Source: Posidonia oceanica
Lineage: Eukaryota; Streptophyta; Magnoliopsida; Alismatales; Posidoniaceae
Direction of reading: 5' to 3'
DNA: 64,000 nucleotides
Assembly: GCA_037176725.1 (NCBI GenBank)
Contig: JAZBRS010000020.1
Span: 57,998,001-58,062,000, forward strand
Shown: positions 10,332-20,099 of the stretch, piece by piece
Position numbering within the stretch: the stretch's first letter is position 1
Layout of the letters: each line of letters starts with the position of its first letter
Notes under the pieces: generated by a model
What the model saw: only the letters and a program-made list of their open reading frames with translations
Told to the model about the DNA's origin: nothing
Databases searched by the model: none
Translations under genes and position numbers: made by a program

Positions 10332-11891
10332 CCTGTAGCTAGCCAAATCCCTGCCCAACCTGTAGTAACCCAGCTTCCTGCCACTACCCCCTTAGAGCTT
10401 GCCCAAACCACCCCTCCTGTTGCCAAAAAGAACCAGCCCAAGGCAGATATAACCTCCCAACTTAAGAAGGTCAAAGCTGACATATCCATCTGGGACTTGA
10501 TCCACACCTCTGCCGAACACCGCGAGGCTTTTCTTCGCGTGTTCCAGGCTGCCCGTGTGTCCCAGTCTATTGAGCCTTCAGCCTTGGAGAGCATGGTTGG
10601 GTTGATTGCGGAGCCCCAGGTCATCTCTTTTACAAGTGATGAACTACCTCTGGCGGGGATTAATCACAACCAGCCCCTATTCGTCACGGTGCAGTTCAAA
10701 AACTTTCGCATTCCCCTAACACTGGTTGATAATGGGTCAGGCCTTAACGTCTGCCCCTTGCATACAGCAACCAAGCTCGGATTCAAAGTCGAGGACATCA
10801 CGCCAGCCGTGAAGGGAATGACAGCTTTTGACAACACACACCATGACGCTCTAGGGATTCTGATCATCCCCTTTGCTATTGGCCTGGTCGTCTTCGGTGT
10901 AGAATTCTATGTCGTCGACTTGAAGCCCAACTTCAATCTTCTGCTTGGGCGCCCATGGCTCCACAAGCAACAAGTCCTTCCTTCGACCCTCCATCGGATG
11001 ATAAAGTACCGTCGTGGCGATGATGTCATTGTCGTCATGGTGGAGAACTTTGAGAAGGAGCGGATCGAGGCAGTCTCTCCCGTGTCTTCACAAGCTATCC
11101 CATTTGACCCCGAGACTTCTGAAGCTTTATATCACGTTAATCGGTGCGAGCCGGTTAACTTCATTCCTGATCTTGAACGTGTCAACTCTTTGGCCGTTCA
11201 CAGTAACCCCTATCGAATGGTCGAGAATGTATGTCACAGGTGGGGTTACATAAAGGGTACACCACTCGGGCGTCACGGCCAGGGGATCGCAGAGCTGATC
11301 GTAGCAGTGGAGCGAAGGAAATCTGAAGGCCTCGGCTACGAACCCAAGCTCAACGAAGGTCACTGCCTTCAGCTCAAGGATCAAGAGCCAACCATTCCCA
11401 GAGACCTCACTAACTTCACCAGTGCAGGAGTTCTGGGATCGACCGACGATCAAGACACGGCACCGACAGAGGACTGGGTCTGCATTGAGGACTACTACTC
11501 GGATGAGGAGCAGTCTGGCACAGTAGAGGCAGTCCCAACTGGCAGCAAGGCAATGATCAAAGCAGAGGCCACACAGTCAGTCTATTCAGCTCTCCCTCTG
11601 GCAGAAACAGCAGGCAGCTCAGCAGGCCCTGTGGCAGAACTAGCAAGCCTTCACTCTTTTGCAGCCACATCAGCTTCCCAAGTACAGTCAGCAGCAGTGC
11701 AGGAGTCAGAGACACTCCATCTGGCAGAATCAAGCATGCTACCAGCGGTCACAACAACATCAGTGCCACTGTCCCTATCTCTGGAAGGGCAATTAATCAA
11801 CTCAGTCAGCAGCACAGCTCAGCCCGCCTCAGCAGCCACATCTCCAGGAATGCAGCCGGCGCAGTCCACTTCGCATCCTCCTGACAACTAG
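10332..11891 (+). CDS. Retroviral-type aspartic protease with G-patch-like segment
   Basis: Processes Gag-Pol. The frame is the same as gag. A lineage-typical lead-in (SIWDLIHTSAEHREAF) is followed by the active-site motif LVDNGSGLNVCP, where the canonical DTGS/A is replaced by DNGS, and by LLGRPWLHKQQVLPSTLH, the conserved C-terminal part of the protease fold. A glycine-rich segment (RWGYIKGTPLGRHGQG, then GLGY) resembles the G-patch found after protease in Ogre-like elements. The tail is Ser/Ala/Gln-rich. The frame ends at TAG 11889-11891, but the same frame is open again at once. The protein would normally be made as part of Gag-Pol, not from its own start. Confidence 0.82.
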   Translation, partial: PVASQIPAQPVVTQLPATTPLELAQTTPPVAKKNQPKADITSQLKKVKADISIWDLIHTSAEHREAFLRVFQAARVSQSIEPSALESMVGLIAEPQVISFTSDELPLAGINHNQPLFVTVQFKNFRIPLTLVDNGSGLNVCPLHTATKLGFKVEDITPAVKGMTAFDNTHHDALGILIIPFAIGLVVFGVEFYVVDLKPNFNLLLGRPWLHKQQVLPSTLHRMIKYRRGDDVIVVMVENFEKERIEAVSPVSSQAIPFDPETSEALYHVNRCEPVNFIPDLERVNSLAVHSNPYRMVENVCHRWGYIKGTPLGRHGQGIAELIVAVERRKSEGLGYEPKLNEGHCLQLKDQEPTIPRDLTNFTSAGVLGSTDDQDTAPTEDWVCIEDYYSDEEQSGTVEAVPTGSKAMIKAEATQSVYSALPLAETAGSSAGPVAELASLHSFAATSASQVQSAAVQESETLHLAESSMLPAVTTTSVPLSLSLEGQLINSVSSTAQPASAATSPGMQPAQSTSHPPDN

Positions 11892-13265
11892 CAGCAGCTC
11901 TCATGGCAAGACCCCATGGCGTCAGAGGCTGCACTCTCTCAGTTACGGCCCGATACAAATGGCCAACTGAGCACTACACTCTCCGGGCCCTTGAGCCCTC
12001 AGAAGAACGTCTCGGCTTACCCTTCACCCGCAACAGTGACCCTGGCAGCTTATCCATCTGTGGCACCGCTGACCTGTTTATTTGGGCCTTTTACATCAGA
12101 GTTGCCACCATCGGACGCACCCGTGAACCGGATTATGCAGATTCCAAGGGCAGCAATCCGTCTTGCAGCCGGGCCAGTGCCGCAAGCCCCCGGCGCCTAC
12201 TACGTCGACTCCCCCTCAGACGAGGAAGAAGGAGTGGCGATAGAAGCCCAGGTCGATTCTTGGATGTCCGACTTAGAGCTACTTTATCAAGAACAACTCG
12301 AGTCGATAGCAGAAGACCTGGCAGAGCACCAAGCTGCAGAAAGGAAAGGGAAAGCCGTGGTCACGGACCCTCCTCTGCAAGAAGACCATGCCTCTATCAT
12401 GGTCCTGGAAGAAGACTCAGCAGCGCCGGACTCCCATAGACCAGATGAGCTCATCACTCTCCAATCAGAAGGCGGGTCTAGGTGGTTTGTGCAACGCATG
12501 CCTCACCAGAGCAGCATAGCAAGCGGCAATGCCCAAATCAGCCGCCGGTCCGGCATACCCTCCCCAAGCACACTGGAAGACCCAGAGGAGGAAGCATCAG
12601 TAGTGCAAGCAGCAGCAGTAACAGAGCAGAAAGCAGAATCAGTAACAGAGCTGACAGCAGCCTCAGCAGCAGAACAGTCAGCAGTTTCAACAGCAGAGTC
12701 AGCATGGCCCTCAGTAGTATCAGCAGAGTACCCAGCAGAAGCAGTCAGGCCAGAGCAAGCAGTAGAAGGAGTTGCAGAGATGGAGGTCGCGCACCGAGGG
12801 TACAAGAACACTCGAGTAAGCGTGACCATCCTGAAGCGTCACCAGGGCCAAGCAGCGGAACACATGCACTCTTTCGACATCACAAGTCCTTTTGAGAAAG
12901 AGATCCTCTCGGAACTTATTGCTTATGGAGAGGAGGACGATACGGGCATGGATGAGATTGATGAATCATTGCCCGAGTTCCGGCCCTATGACGACGACCC
13001 AGAAGGCCCCAACCTCCACGTTGAAGAAGAAATAGAGGTTGTCAACATCGGCACAGCTGAGGAAGTCAGAGAAGTTCGTATCAGTGCCCAGCTGTCCACC
13101 CAGGCTCGAGCAGAGTTCATCGCATTCCTGAAAGAATATGCGGATGTCTACGCCTGGAGTTACGAAGATATGGTCAGCCTTGACATAGAGATAGTGGTGC
13201 ACAATCTGCTCTTAAACCCGGATGCCAAGCCAGTGAAGCAGAAACTAAGAAGATGGCGGCCGTAG
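11892..13265 (+). pseudogene. Pol linker and N-terminal edge of reverse transcriptase
   Basis: Same frame as gag and protease. The first ATG is 11916. Most of it is a low-complexity acidic linker (Glu/Ala/Ser repeats around 12600-12760). The last 60 residues (FIAFLKEYADVYAWSYEDM, then PDAKPVKQKLRRWRP) are the conserved entry to Ty3/gypsy reverse transcriptase. It stops at TAG 13263-13265 immediately before the RT fingers, with no frame change, so a single base change separates this ORF from the next one. Confidence 0.8.
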
Positions 13266-14639
13266 TGGCTGCTCATGATCAAAGAAGAGATAATGAAGCA
13301 GCTCAGAGTCAACTTTCTGAAGGTCGTCCTTTATCCTGAATGGCTGGCAAACATTGTACCTGTGCCCAAGAAAGATGTCCGAATCCGGATCTGCATCGAC
13401 TACAGGGACCTGAACAAGGCGAGTCCCAAGGACGACTTCCCCTTGCCTCACATTGACGTCCTAGTCGACAATACAGCGGGCCACAAGATGCTCTCCTTCA
13501 TAGACGGCTTTTCTGGATACAACCAAATCAAAATGGCAGAAGAAGACATGGAAAAGACTTCATTCATCACCCCATGGGGAGTCTTCTGCTACCAAGTCAT
13601 GCCGTTCGGCCTGAAGAATGCTGGTGCGACCTATCAGAGGGCCATGACAGCGCTGTTCCACGACCTCATGCACCAAGAAGTGGAGGTCTACGTAGACGAC
13701 ATGATTGCTAAAACCAGAGAGCCTGAACATCACCTTGCCTGTCTAAAAAAGCTCTTTGACCGTCTACGGAAATACAAGCTGCGCCTGAATCCCAAGAAGT
13801 GCGTATTCGGGGTGTCTTCTGGCAAATTGCTCGGCTACATTGTTAGCCAAAAATGGATTGAGGTGGACCCCTTGAAAGCGCAAGCCATCGTGGACATGCC
13901 ACCCCCCAGAACTGAAAAAGAAGTCAGAAGTCTGCTTGGGCGTTTACAATATATCAGTCGCTTTATTGCACAGCTTACGCCCATCTGTGAACCCATATTC
14001 AAATTCCTGAAGAAGAATGCGCAGATTCACTGGAGCGAGGAGTGTCAGGCTGCATTTGCCAAGATCAAGCAGTTGTTGATCAAGCCTCCTGTCCTGGTTC
14101 CCCCTACACCAGGGAGACCTTTGCTTCTCTACCTTTCTACCACGCAGCATTCCATGGGCGCCGTCTTGGGCCAACATGACGAATCTGGTAGAAGGGAGCG
14201 CGCCATCTATTACCTGAGCAAGAAATTTAATGAATGCGAAGCCAGGTACAGTACACTAGAGAAGACTTGCTTGTCCCTTGTCTGGGCTACACAAAAACTA
14301 AGGCACTACATGATGGCATACCTAGTTCAGCTCTTATGCCGGCATGATCCTATCAAGTTCCTCTTTCAAAAGCCGGCCATGGTAGGTAGATGTGCTAAGT
14401 GGCAGGTGTTATTGTCTCAGTACGGCATCACCTTTGTCACACAGAAATCCATGAAGGGTCAGGCCATGGCAGACCATCTTGCTGATCTTCCCCTGCTTGA
14501 ATACCAACCCCTCCAGACGCAGTTCCCTGATGAAGACATCCTCTTCGCAATGGAGGGCTCTGAGCAGAAAGATCCTGAAGAACAAGAGGAATGGCAGCTC
14601 TACTTCGATGGTGCAGTCAACAAAAGGGCCGAGGCGTAG
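13266..14639 (+). CDS. Reverse transcriptase and RNase H (Pol core)
   Basis: Same frame as the preceding ORF; coding probably resumes right after the stop, and the first ATG is 13275. Numbering from that ATG: IDYRDLNKAS at 41-50, SFIDGFSGYNQI at 74-85, MPFGLKNAGATYQRAM at 109-124, catalytic YVDD at 139-142, thumb SLLGRLQYISRF at 219-230, connection and RNase H from about 275. In RNase H the first acidic residue is not evident (LLLYLSTTQHS), while E329 and D400/D404 are present. Degeneration of this RNase H is usual in Tat elements, which carry a second one. The second RNase H starts at EEWQLYFDGAVNK (438-450), after which the frame is lost near 14627. Confidence 0.92.
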   Translation, partial: WLLMIKEEIMKQLRVNFLKVVLYPEWLANIVPVPKKDVRIRICIDYRDLNKASPKDDFPLPHIDVLVDNTAGHKMLSFIDGFSGYNQIKMAEEDMEKTSFITPWGVFCYQVMPFGLKNAGATYQRAMTALFHDLMHQEVEVYVDDMIAKTREPEHHLACLKKLFDRLRKYKLRLNPKKCVFGVSSGKLLGYIVSQKWIEVDPLKAQAIVDMPPPRTEKEVRSLLGRLQYISRFIAQLTPICEPIFKFLKKNAQIHWSEECQAAFAKIKQLLIKPPVLVPPTPGRPLLLYLSTTQHSMGAVLGQHDESGRRERAIYYLSKKFNECEARYSTLEKTCLSLVWATQKLRHYMMAYLVQLLCRHDPIKFLFQKPAMVGRCAKWQVLLSQYGITFVTQKSMKGQAMADHLADLPLLEYQPLQTQFPDEDILFAMEGSEQKDPEEQEEWQLYFDGAVNKRAEA

Positions 14640-15000
14640 GCGCAGTGCTGACCACGCCCTAGGGACAGATGATTCCCGTCGCGAGGAAGCTGACTTTCAC
14701 CTGCACAAACAATGAAGCTGAATGCGAAGCATGCATCCTAGGGTTGAAGGTCGCCCTCGAGCACAAGGCGTAGAAGCTGCATGTGCACGGTGATGCCATG
14801 CTAGTGATCTCTCAAGTGAACGGCGACTGGAGGACAAAAGACCCCAAACTTGTGCCGTATCACGAACACCTGCTGAGGCTGATGGAAGAATTTGAGAGCA
14901 TCTGCTTCACATACATGAACAGAGCGAAGAATGCGTACGCAGACGCACTAGCAACTCTGGCATCCTGGCTCACTATACCTGAAGACAGTACAGTAGATGT
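14627..15000 (+). pseudogene. Archaeal-type RNase H (aRNH), frameshifted
   Basis: The domain begins at the end of the RT ORF (LYFDG). An indel near 14627 moves coding from the +0 to the +2 frame, where GAVLTT, CTNNEAECEACILGLK, HGDAMLVISQVNG and KNAYADALATLAS follow in order. Two TAG stops (14660-14662 and 14771-14773) interrupt this frame. The NNEAEC and HGDxxL motifs carry the catalytic acidic residues of the family. This second RNase H marks the Tat lineage. Confidence 0.8.
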
Positions 15001-16315
15001 ATCTGTTACTCGCATTGAGCAGCCTGCATATTGCCTGAGCATAGAAGAGGCGGATCCAGCAGAGGAGCAGCCCTGGTATCAAGATATAAAATCTTTCCTG
15101 GAGTCTGGCAGCTTTCCTCCTGATACCGCGGCAGCAGACAAGAGAACTCTGGTGCGTCTGGCGTCAAAATATGTGTTGGGGGCTGGGCAGCTGTATAGAA
15201 GGTCGTACAATCAGATGCTACTGCGCTGCCTGGACAAATCAGAGGCGGACACGCTGATGCTTCAAGTGCATGCAGGGACCTGTGGCCCGCACATGAACGG
15301 CGTCCTCCTAGCCAAGAAGATCATGCTCCAAGGATATTTCTGGCAGACCATGGTTGCAGACTGCTACCGGTTTGTGCGTAAATGCCACAACTGCCAGATC
15401 CATGGTAACTTCATCAAGGCCCCCCCACAACAGCTGCATAACATGTCTTCGCCATGGCCTTTCTCCACCTGGGGGATCGATGTCATTGGCGCCATCCACC
15501 CTACTACTTCAAATGGTCATCGCTACATTCTGGTAGCGATCGATTACTTTACCAAGTGGGTGGAAGCGGCCTCTTATAAGACAGTCACCGCTGTGGCAAC
15601 AGAAAAATTTATCAGGAACAATATCGTTGCCCGATATGGGGTCCTGCACTTTGTCATCTCTGATAATGGCACAAACTTCATTGCCAAAAGGACCGAGGAA
15701 TACTTGCAAAGTCTCAAGATCAAGCATCATCGATCCTCGCCCTATCGGCCCCAGATGAACGGAGCGGTGGAGTCTGCAAACAAGAACATTGTCAAAATCC
15801 TGAAGAAAATGGCAGAAACCCACAAGGATTGGCACGACAAGCTCCCGTACGCACTCTGGGCGTACAGGACATCAATCCGGACCTCGACGGGGGCCACCCC
15901 GTACTCTCTGGTATACGGTATGGAAGCGGTGTTACCTGTTGAAGTGGAGATCCCCTCTCTGTGGATCCTACGAGAAGCTGAGTTGGAAGAGGCAGAATGG
16001 GTCGAAGACCGCTACATCCAACTGAACTTAATTGATGAGCGCAGACTGCAAGCTATGCACAACGCTCACTGCTATCAGAAGCGGATGGCCAGAGCATTCT
16101 TGAAGAAGGTCCAGCCTAGAAACTTTCAGCCAGGTGACCTTGTCTTGCGCGCCATTCATTTGCCTGACGGTCGAGGAAAATTCCGACCCAATTGGCGTGG
16201 CCCCTTTATGGTCAAGCAGATCTTTTCGGGAGGCGCTGCAACTCTCGAGGATATGGACCGGGTCGAGCAGTCTGAGCCCGTCAACCTCTGCTATCTCAAG
16301 AAGTACTATCAGTAG
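14783..16315 (+). CDS. aRNH C-terminus and integrase
   Basis: The annotated first codon is GTG; the frame is open from 14774 and this would be the C-terminal part of Gag-Pol. Residues 1-65 finish aRNH. The integrase zinc domain has H163, H170, C201 and C204. The catalytic core has D233 (WGIDVIGA), D294 (ISDNGTNF) and E330 (NGAVESANK), giving the D,D-35-E spacing. The C-terminal part ends with FQPGDLVLR, RGKFRPNWRGPF and a NLCYLKKYYQ terminus typical of Tat elements; no chromodomain is seen. All key residues are present, so this portion would be functional if it were translated. Confidence 0.92.
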   Translation: MHGDAMLVISQVNGDWRTKDPKLVPYHEHLLRLMEEFESICFTYMNRAKNAYADALATLASWLTIPEDSTVDVSVTRIEQPAYCLSIEEADPAEEQPWYQDIKSFLESGSFPPDTAAADKRTLVRLASKYVLGAGQLYRRSYNQMLLRCLDKSEADTLMLQVHAGTCGPHMNGVLLAKKIMLQGYFWQTMVADCYRFVRKCHNCQIHGNFIKAPPQQLHNMSSPWPFSTWGIDVIGAIHPTTSNGHRYILVAIDYFTKWVEAASYKTVTAVATEKFIRNNIVARYGVLHFVISDNGTNFIAKRTEEYLQSLKIKHHRSSPYRPQMNGAVESANKNIVKILKKMAETHKDWHDKLPYALWAYRTSIRTSTGATPYSLVYGMEAVLPVEVEIPSLWILREAELEEAEWVEDRYIQLNLIDERRLQAMHNAHCYQKRMARAFLKKVQPRNFQPGDLVLRAIHLPDGRGKFRPNWRGPFMVKQIFSGGAATLEDMDRVEQSEPVNLCYLKKYYQ

Positions 16316-17780
16316 CCGAAGGCGGCCCCGTTGCAGATGCCCTTCTCCCACCTACGCACTTGCATTCTCACATCTTGCATTCTCGTCCTACCTACATCGT
16401 CTATCTATCCTACTCTTGCATTCTCTCTTTTCCAAATCATCATCGTCATTCTCTCAAATCATGCATCACATTTTCGGCCCGGTGATGAAGACCGGAAGTG
16501 CTTGCCTGCTCTGGAAAGAGTCCGCCCTACCTCACCCGGCACTACTTAGATGTCTTAGCTAGTGAGGGAGCCACCAACGAGGACAGGCGAACTGCCTAAT
16601 CTCGCAAGGGCATACATCTCTGAGGGAGAAAAAATGTTAGGATGTGAGTCTAAAAAAAAAAAAAGTAGTAAGAGTAGACACCTAGGTTTGGGCACATCCA
16701 AGGAACAGAAGACGAAGACAGAAGCCGGCCCCTGAGATAGGGGTGTGCAGTCTAACCCTGCTCCTTCTACCCATCACACAGCAAACCCAAAGCCCAGATC
16801 TATCACGACTCAAGCACCCTTCTTTTGCCACCAAAATGGGGATAGCAAAAGCCTAAAAAACAAAAAAGAGAAAAAAAATCAAACAAGCAAAAAAAAAGAA
16901 AAAGAAGAGAGATAGAACAAAAACCAAAAAAGGGGAAAAAAAGCAAAAGCAAAAAAAAAGAAAGAGAAAAAGAAAAAAAAAGGCAAGTTTCAGCCCAAGA
17001 AAACAACAGGCACCATTATCCCCCATACCCTACTAGAAGATCCCCAGCATGTCGAGCTTAAAAGGATCTACCACATCCCTCCAAGAGCAAACACTCACCC
17101 TCTCCTGGCTAGGGGCAGAAAAAGACTGCATACCTATGAGGGAGAAATCAAAAAAAGAGAGCTGAAAGAATAAGTGTAGGTCCTGAGAGTTTGGCCAATA
17201 GCCTGTCCTCACCACACCACCACCTGTACAATGCCAGCAACCCGTTCCGGAGTGCCACCAGCAAGCCAAGAGTCTAGGTAGGGCCCAGTGAGTCAGGGAC
17301 CACTCCCTTCCTTTGCAGCAGGCACCAAAGCACTCCGTATGCTGAAAGCATCCAAGCATACTCATCCATCCAAGCATACTACTCATCTTCATAAGCATAT
17401 CACTTGCATCCTGCATCAATGCATCCCCATCCATCATTCCTCTCCTTTCCTATCAATCTCTCCGCTCTACAACGCGCTTCGGCCCTGAGACAGTACTCCT
17501 CCCCAGCAGAGCGCATTGACGCCACTCGAGCTGTGCTGGCCCAGATCTCCTGCCGGCCCTCGACCCCGTTTTTTTACAAGACCGCTGCATATCTCCTTTG
17601 TTTACTTGTGCTTAATTGCTATGTTCTGTTATCAACTGCTATGATGCATATGGAACTACTTTATCAGCCTCAGATTCTGCTTTCTATCAAAGATTATATG
17701 CCTGTGAGATCTGATTGTTTATTGATAGCAGGTACCATCAAGCTCTGCAGCTATCAGCCTGTATCTCTGCGATCTGCGCA
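16316..17780 (+). other. Spacer between pol and the extra ORF
   Basis: Non-coding. It includes a short direct repeat CATCCAAGCATACT near 17350, a strongly A/purine-rich tract at 16640-17000, and a possible splice acceptor (pyrimidine-rich stretch ending TAGCAG) at about 17715-17732, just upstream of the extra ORF. That position would allow a spliced subgenomic mRNA; this is inference only. Confidence 0.5.
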
Positions 17781-18983
17781 ATGGGCTTCCCTACTCTGTT
17801 AACTCCAACACACTGCTCGGAAACCCTGCGAGAATGGATCGGCAGGCTCACTCAAGAAGACTATGAGAAGCTGCGCCTTTGGGGGATCCCAACTAAACTG
17901 CTGAAGGCCGCTGATGTAAGAGTGGGCCGCCATCTTCTGTGCGCCGCCGCAAGATTCTGGAAACCGGCGCACCACGTCTTTCGCTTTGGCAGAACTGAGC
18001 TGACACCTACACTAGAAGAGGTGCGTCGGATCTGCGGCTTTTCAAAGATCATGGGGCCGCCTGTTTTCATGAGGCGTGACGGATATCTCGAGGTCCTGAG
18101 CCAGCTGACTGGGCTCCCCACTCGAAGCTGCCAACAAAGACTGATCTGCACCAGTGGGCCTGAACCCATGCTTCGCCTAGCGCACTTTGATGATGTCATG
18201 AAAAAGCGCGTCGAACTCGGAGATGAGTTGTGGCTCCGAGGGTTTGTCATCCGCTTCCTGGGCGAGCTGATCTTTACTCATGGCCGACTGACAGTGGCCA
18301 TTGAGGTTGCAGAGATAGCATTAGCTGTGGTGACCCAGCACATAGACCTGGCACCAATTGTTCTGGCAGAGACATATCGCGGGCTGGACCGCATCTCACA
18401 CCGCTGCCGCCACTTCCACGGCTGCGGGGCACTCATACAAGTCTGGTTAGCTGCACACTTAGAAATGAACTTTCTGCGCCCCCAGGTGCATGCTTTTGAA
18501 GCCTACTGCAGCAGCAACTGTGCCAAGACAGTCAGGAGCGTCAAAGAAGAATACGAAAGGCTATCAGCACTGACTGATGACGCTGTAACCTGGCGTATCA
18601 TCCCCTCTGAGGCCGAGCCATTCACTGTCTTTTTCAGCGCGCGTGACACGTGGCTGATGGTGCTGCTAGGATTCACTGCGGGTGTGGAATACCACCCTAT
18701 CAGGGTCATGCGCCAGTTTGGCTTCCGGCAGGGCGCCTTTGTTGATAGCACAGCCCCCAAGCTTCTACAGACATATCCTCTTAGCACGACTGCCCCAACA
18801 AAGAAGCTCGCTAGTCTGATGCAGCATGGAGTGCAATCAACAGATATCGCAGCTGCGAGAGGTGTAGGATGTACCCCTGAGTACCTGACCGAGGTCCAAG
18901 AGCTCTGGCCCGTCAATGAAATCCCGCCAGGCGGCCCTCTATTCCCCGACTCCAGGCAGTCGAAGAAGGCCCGAACCGGCTAG
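17781..18983 (+). CDS. Plant-mobile-domain/DUF7745-like ORF downstream of pol
   Basis: About 400 codons from ATG 17781; the frame is open to 17715 but only via a TTG. The layout fits the plant mobile domain (aminotransferase-like)/DUF7745 group: an N-terminal helical part, RFWKPAHHVFRFGRTELTPTLEEVRRICGF at about residues 60-90, a central GELIFTHGRLTVAIEVAEIALAV helix, and PFTVFFSARDTWLMVLLGFTAGVEYHPIRVMRQFG. Such domains occur in plant host genes (MAIL1/MAIN family) and inside transposons; their biochemical role is not settled. The frame is uninterrupted although gag-pol carries seven lesions. The 3' flank has a plant-like polyadenylation context (TCAATGAAAAAG at about 19067). It could have been captured from a host gene. 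Family assignment is from motif memory and needs a profile search. Confidence 0.7.
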   Translation: MGFPTLLTPTHCSETLREWIGRLTQEDYEKLRLWGIPTKLLKAADVRVGRHLLCAAARFWKPAHHVFRFGRTELTPTLEEVRRICGFSKIMGPPVFMRRDGYLEVLSQLTGLPTRSCQQRLICTSGPEPMLRLAHFDDVMKKRVELGDELWLRGFVIRFLGELIFTHGRLTVAIEVAEIALAVVTQHIDLAPIVLAETYRGLDRISHRCRHFHGCGALIQVWLAAHLEMNFLRPQVHAFEAYCSSNCAKTVRSVKEEYERLSALTDDAVTWRIIPSEAEPFTVFFSARDTWLMVLLGFTAGVEYHPIRVMRQFGFRQGAFVDSTAPKLLQTYPLSTTAPTKKLASLMQHGVQSTDIAAARGVGCTPEYLTEVQELWPVNEIPPGGPLFPDSRQSKKARTG

Positions 18984-19270
18984 GGCACTTATGCAGCTAC
19001 TATGAACTTTCTTTTCAAGTTATGCTGTATCTTTTGGCCTGCCACAGGCATGTAATCAAGATCTTTCAATGAAAAAGTGTTTTCTGCTGTCTGCTTGCAC
19101 TTCAACACCTGCTTATTGCATCGCATAATCATTGTCAACCTCATCTTGGGCCCTCTGGCCAGACTTGCAGCCAACACAACGCAGGAAAAGTCCTCAGCAG
19201 CCAATCCGGAGTCCAGAATCTCTGCAGACCCACGCCGTCAAGCCAAGCCATCCGGCGTCCCCAGCTGAGT
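18984..19270 (+). other. 3' flank of the extra ORF
   Basis: Non-coding. A TCAATGAAAAAG string near 19067 resembles a plant near-upstream poly(A) element. The rest leads into the repeat region. Confidence 0.35.
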
Positions 19271-19275
19271 CTTCT

Positions 19276-19420
19276 GCGGGCTGGCACCCCCAATTGCTCG
19301 ACGATAGGTCCGTCAACCTGTCATCTTCAGCGGGCTGGCACCCCCAACTGCTCGGCGATAGGTCCGTCAACCTGTCAACATCCCCAGCAGGCTGGTACCC
19401 CAAACTACTCGTCTGACAAA
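19276..19420 (+). repeat. 54-57 bp tandem repeat, three copies
   Basis: Units start at 19276, 19330 and 19387 with GCGGGCTGGCACCCC, then a GATAGG..CCTGTC hairpin (one wobble pair). The third copy has lost the hairpin. Modules of the same type occur in the minus-strand 3' UTR near 62120. Confidence 0.8.
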
Positions 19421-19475
19421 CACGTCAGTTTTGTCTTCATCCTTCTGCTTTCGATGCCAAGGACGCGCTGGCCAA

Positions 19476-19502
19476 CCCCTGGTGTCATCCCGACACCAGG
19501 GG
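19476..19502 (+). other. Perfect 11-bp hairpin CCCCTGGTGTC/GACACCAGGGG
   Basis: Stem arms 19476-19486 and 19492-19502 flank an ATCCC loop, followed by GCATCTT. A diverged but still paired counterpart lies at 62176-62203 in the other Tat element's 3' UTR. Confidence 0.7.
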
Positions 19503-19599
19503 CATCTTTTGATCGCCCCTTGGTATCATCCTCCCCCTCCTTCCCCCATGATATTCCTGGTGTCATGGGATGATTTGCTCTCGCGAAACCTTATCAATC

Positions 19600-19960
19600 A
19601 TCAATCCCATCATTACCTCATCCCCTCTTTGCCGGCCGATAAGTCCGATATCTTATCATCTCTCATCATTACCTCATCCCCTCTTTGCCGGTCGATAAGT
19701 CCGATATCTTATCATCTCTCATCATTACCTCATCCCCTCTTTGCCGGTCGATAAGTCCGATATCTTATCATCTCTCATCATTACCTCATCCCCTCTTTGC
19801 CGGCCGATAAGTCCGATATCTTATCAATCATCAATCTCATCATTACCTCATCCCCTCTCTGCCGGCCGATAAGTCCGATATCTTATCATCTCTCATCATT
19901 ACCTCATCCCCTCTTTGCCGGCCGATAAGTCCGATATCTTATCAATCATCAATCTCCTCT
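19600..19960 (+). repeat. 56-bp tandem repeat with GATAAG..CTTATC hairpin
   Basis: Six units start at 19631, 19687, 19743, 19799, 19861 and 19917 (GCCGGYCGATAAG). Each contains GATAAG-TCCGATAT-CTTATC. Two units end in AATCATCAATCTC instead of ATCTCTCATCATT. Tandem repeats at this position are typical of the hypervariable 3' UTR of Tat/Ogre elements. Confidence 0.9.
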
Positions 19961-20095
19961 CTTTCTTATCAATCACTCAATCAATCAATCAATCTCCTCT
20001 CTTTCTTATCAATCACTCATTTCTTATCAATCACTCAATCAATCAATCAATCACTCTTTTTTTTATCAATCTCTCAATCAATCAATCAACAATCA
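19944..20095 (+). repeat. AATC microsatellite-like tract
   Basis: Runs of (AATC)n alternate with CTCCTCTCTTTCTTATC. It appears to have grown from the AATCATCAATC end of the preceding 56-bp unit. Confidence 0.8.
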
Positions 20096-20099
20096 CAGC

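Noticed and set aside
11903..12439. 178-codon ORF overlapping the pol linker
   Set aside because: Out-of-frame shadow of the gag-pol frame, which is collinear with known domains on both sides.
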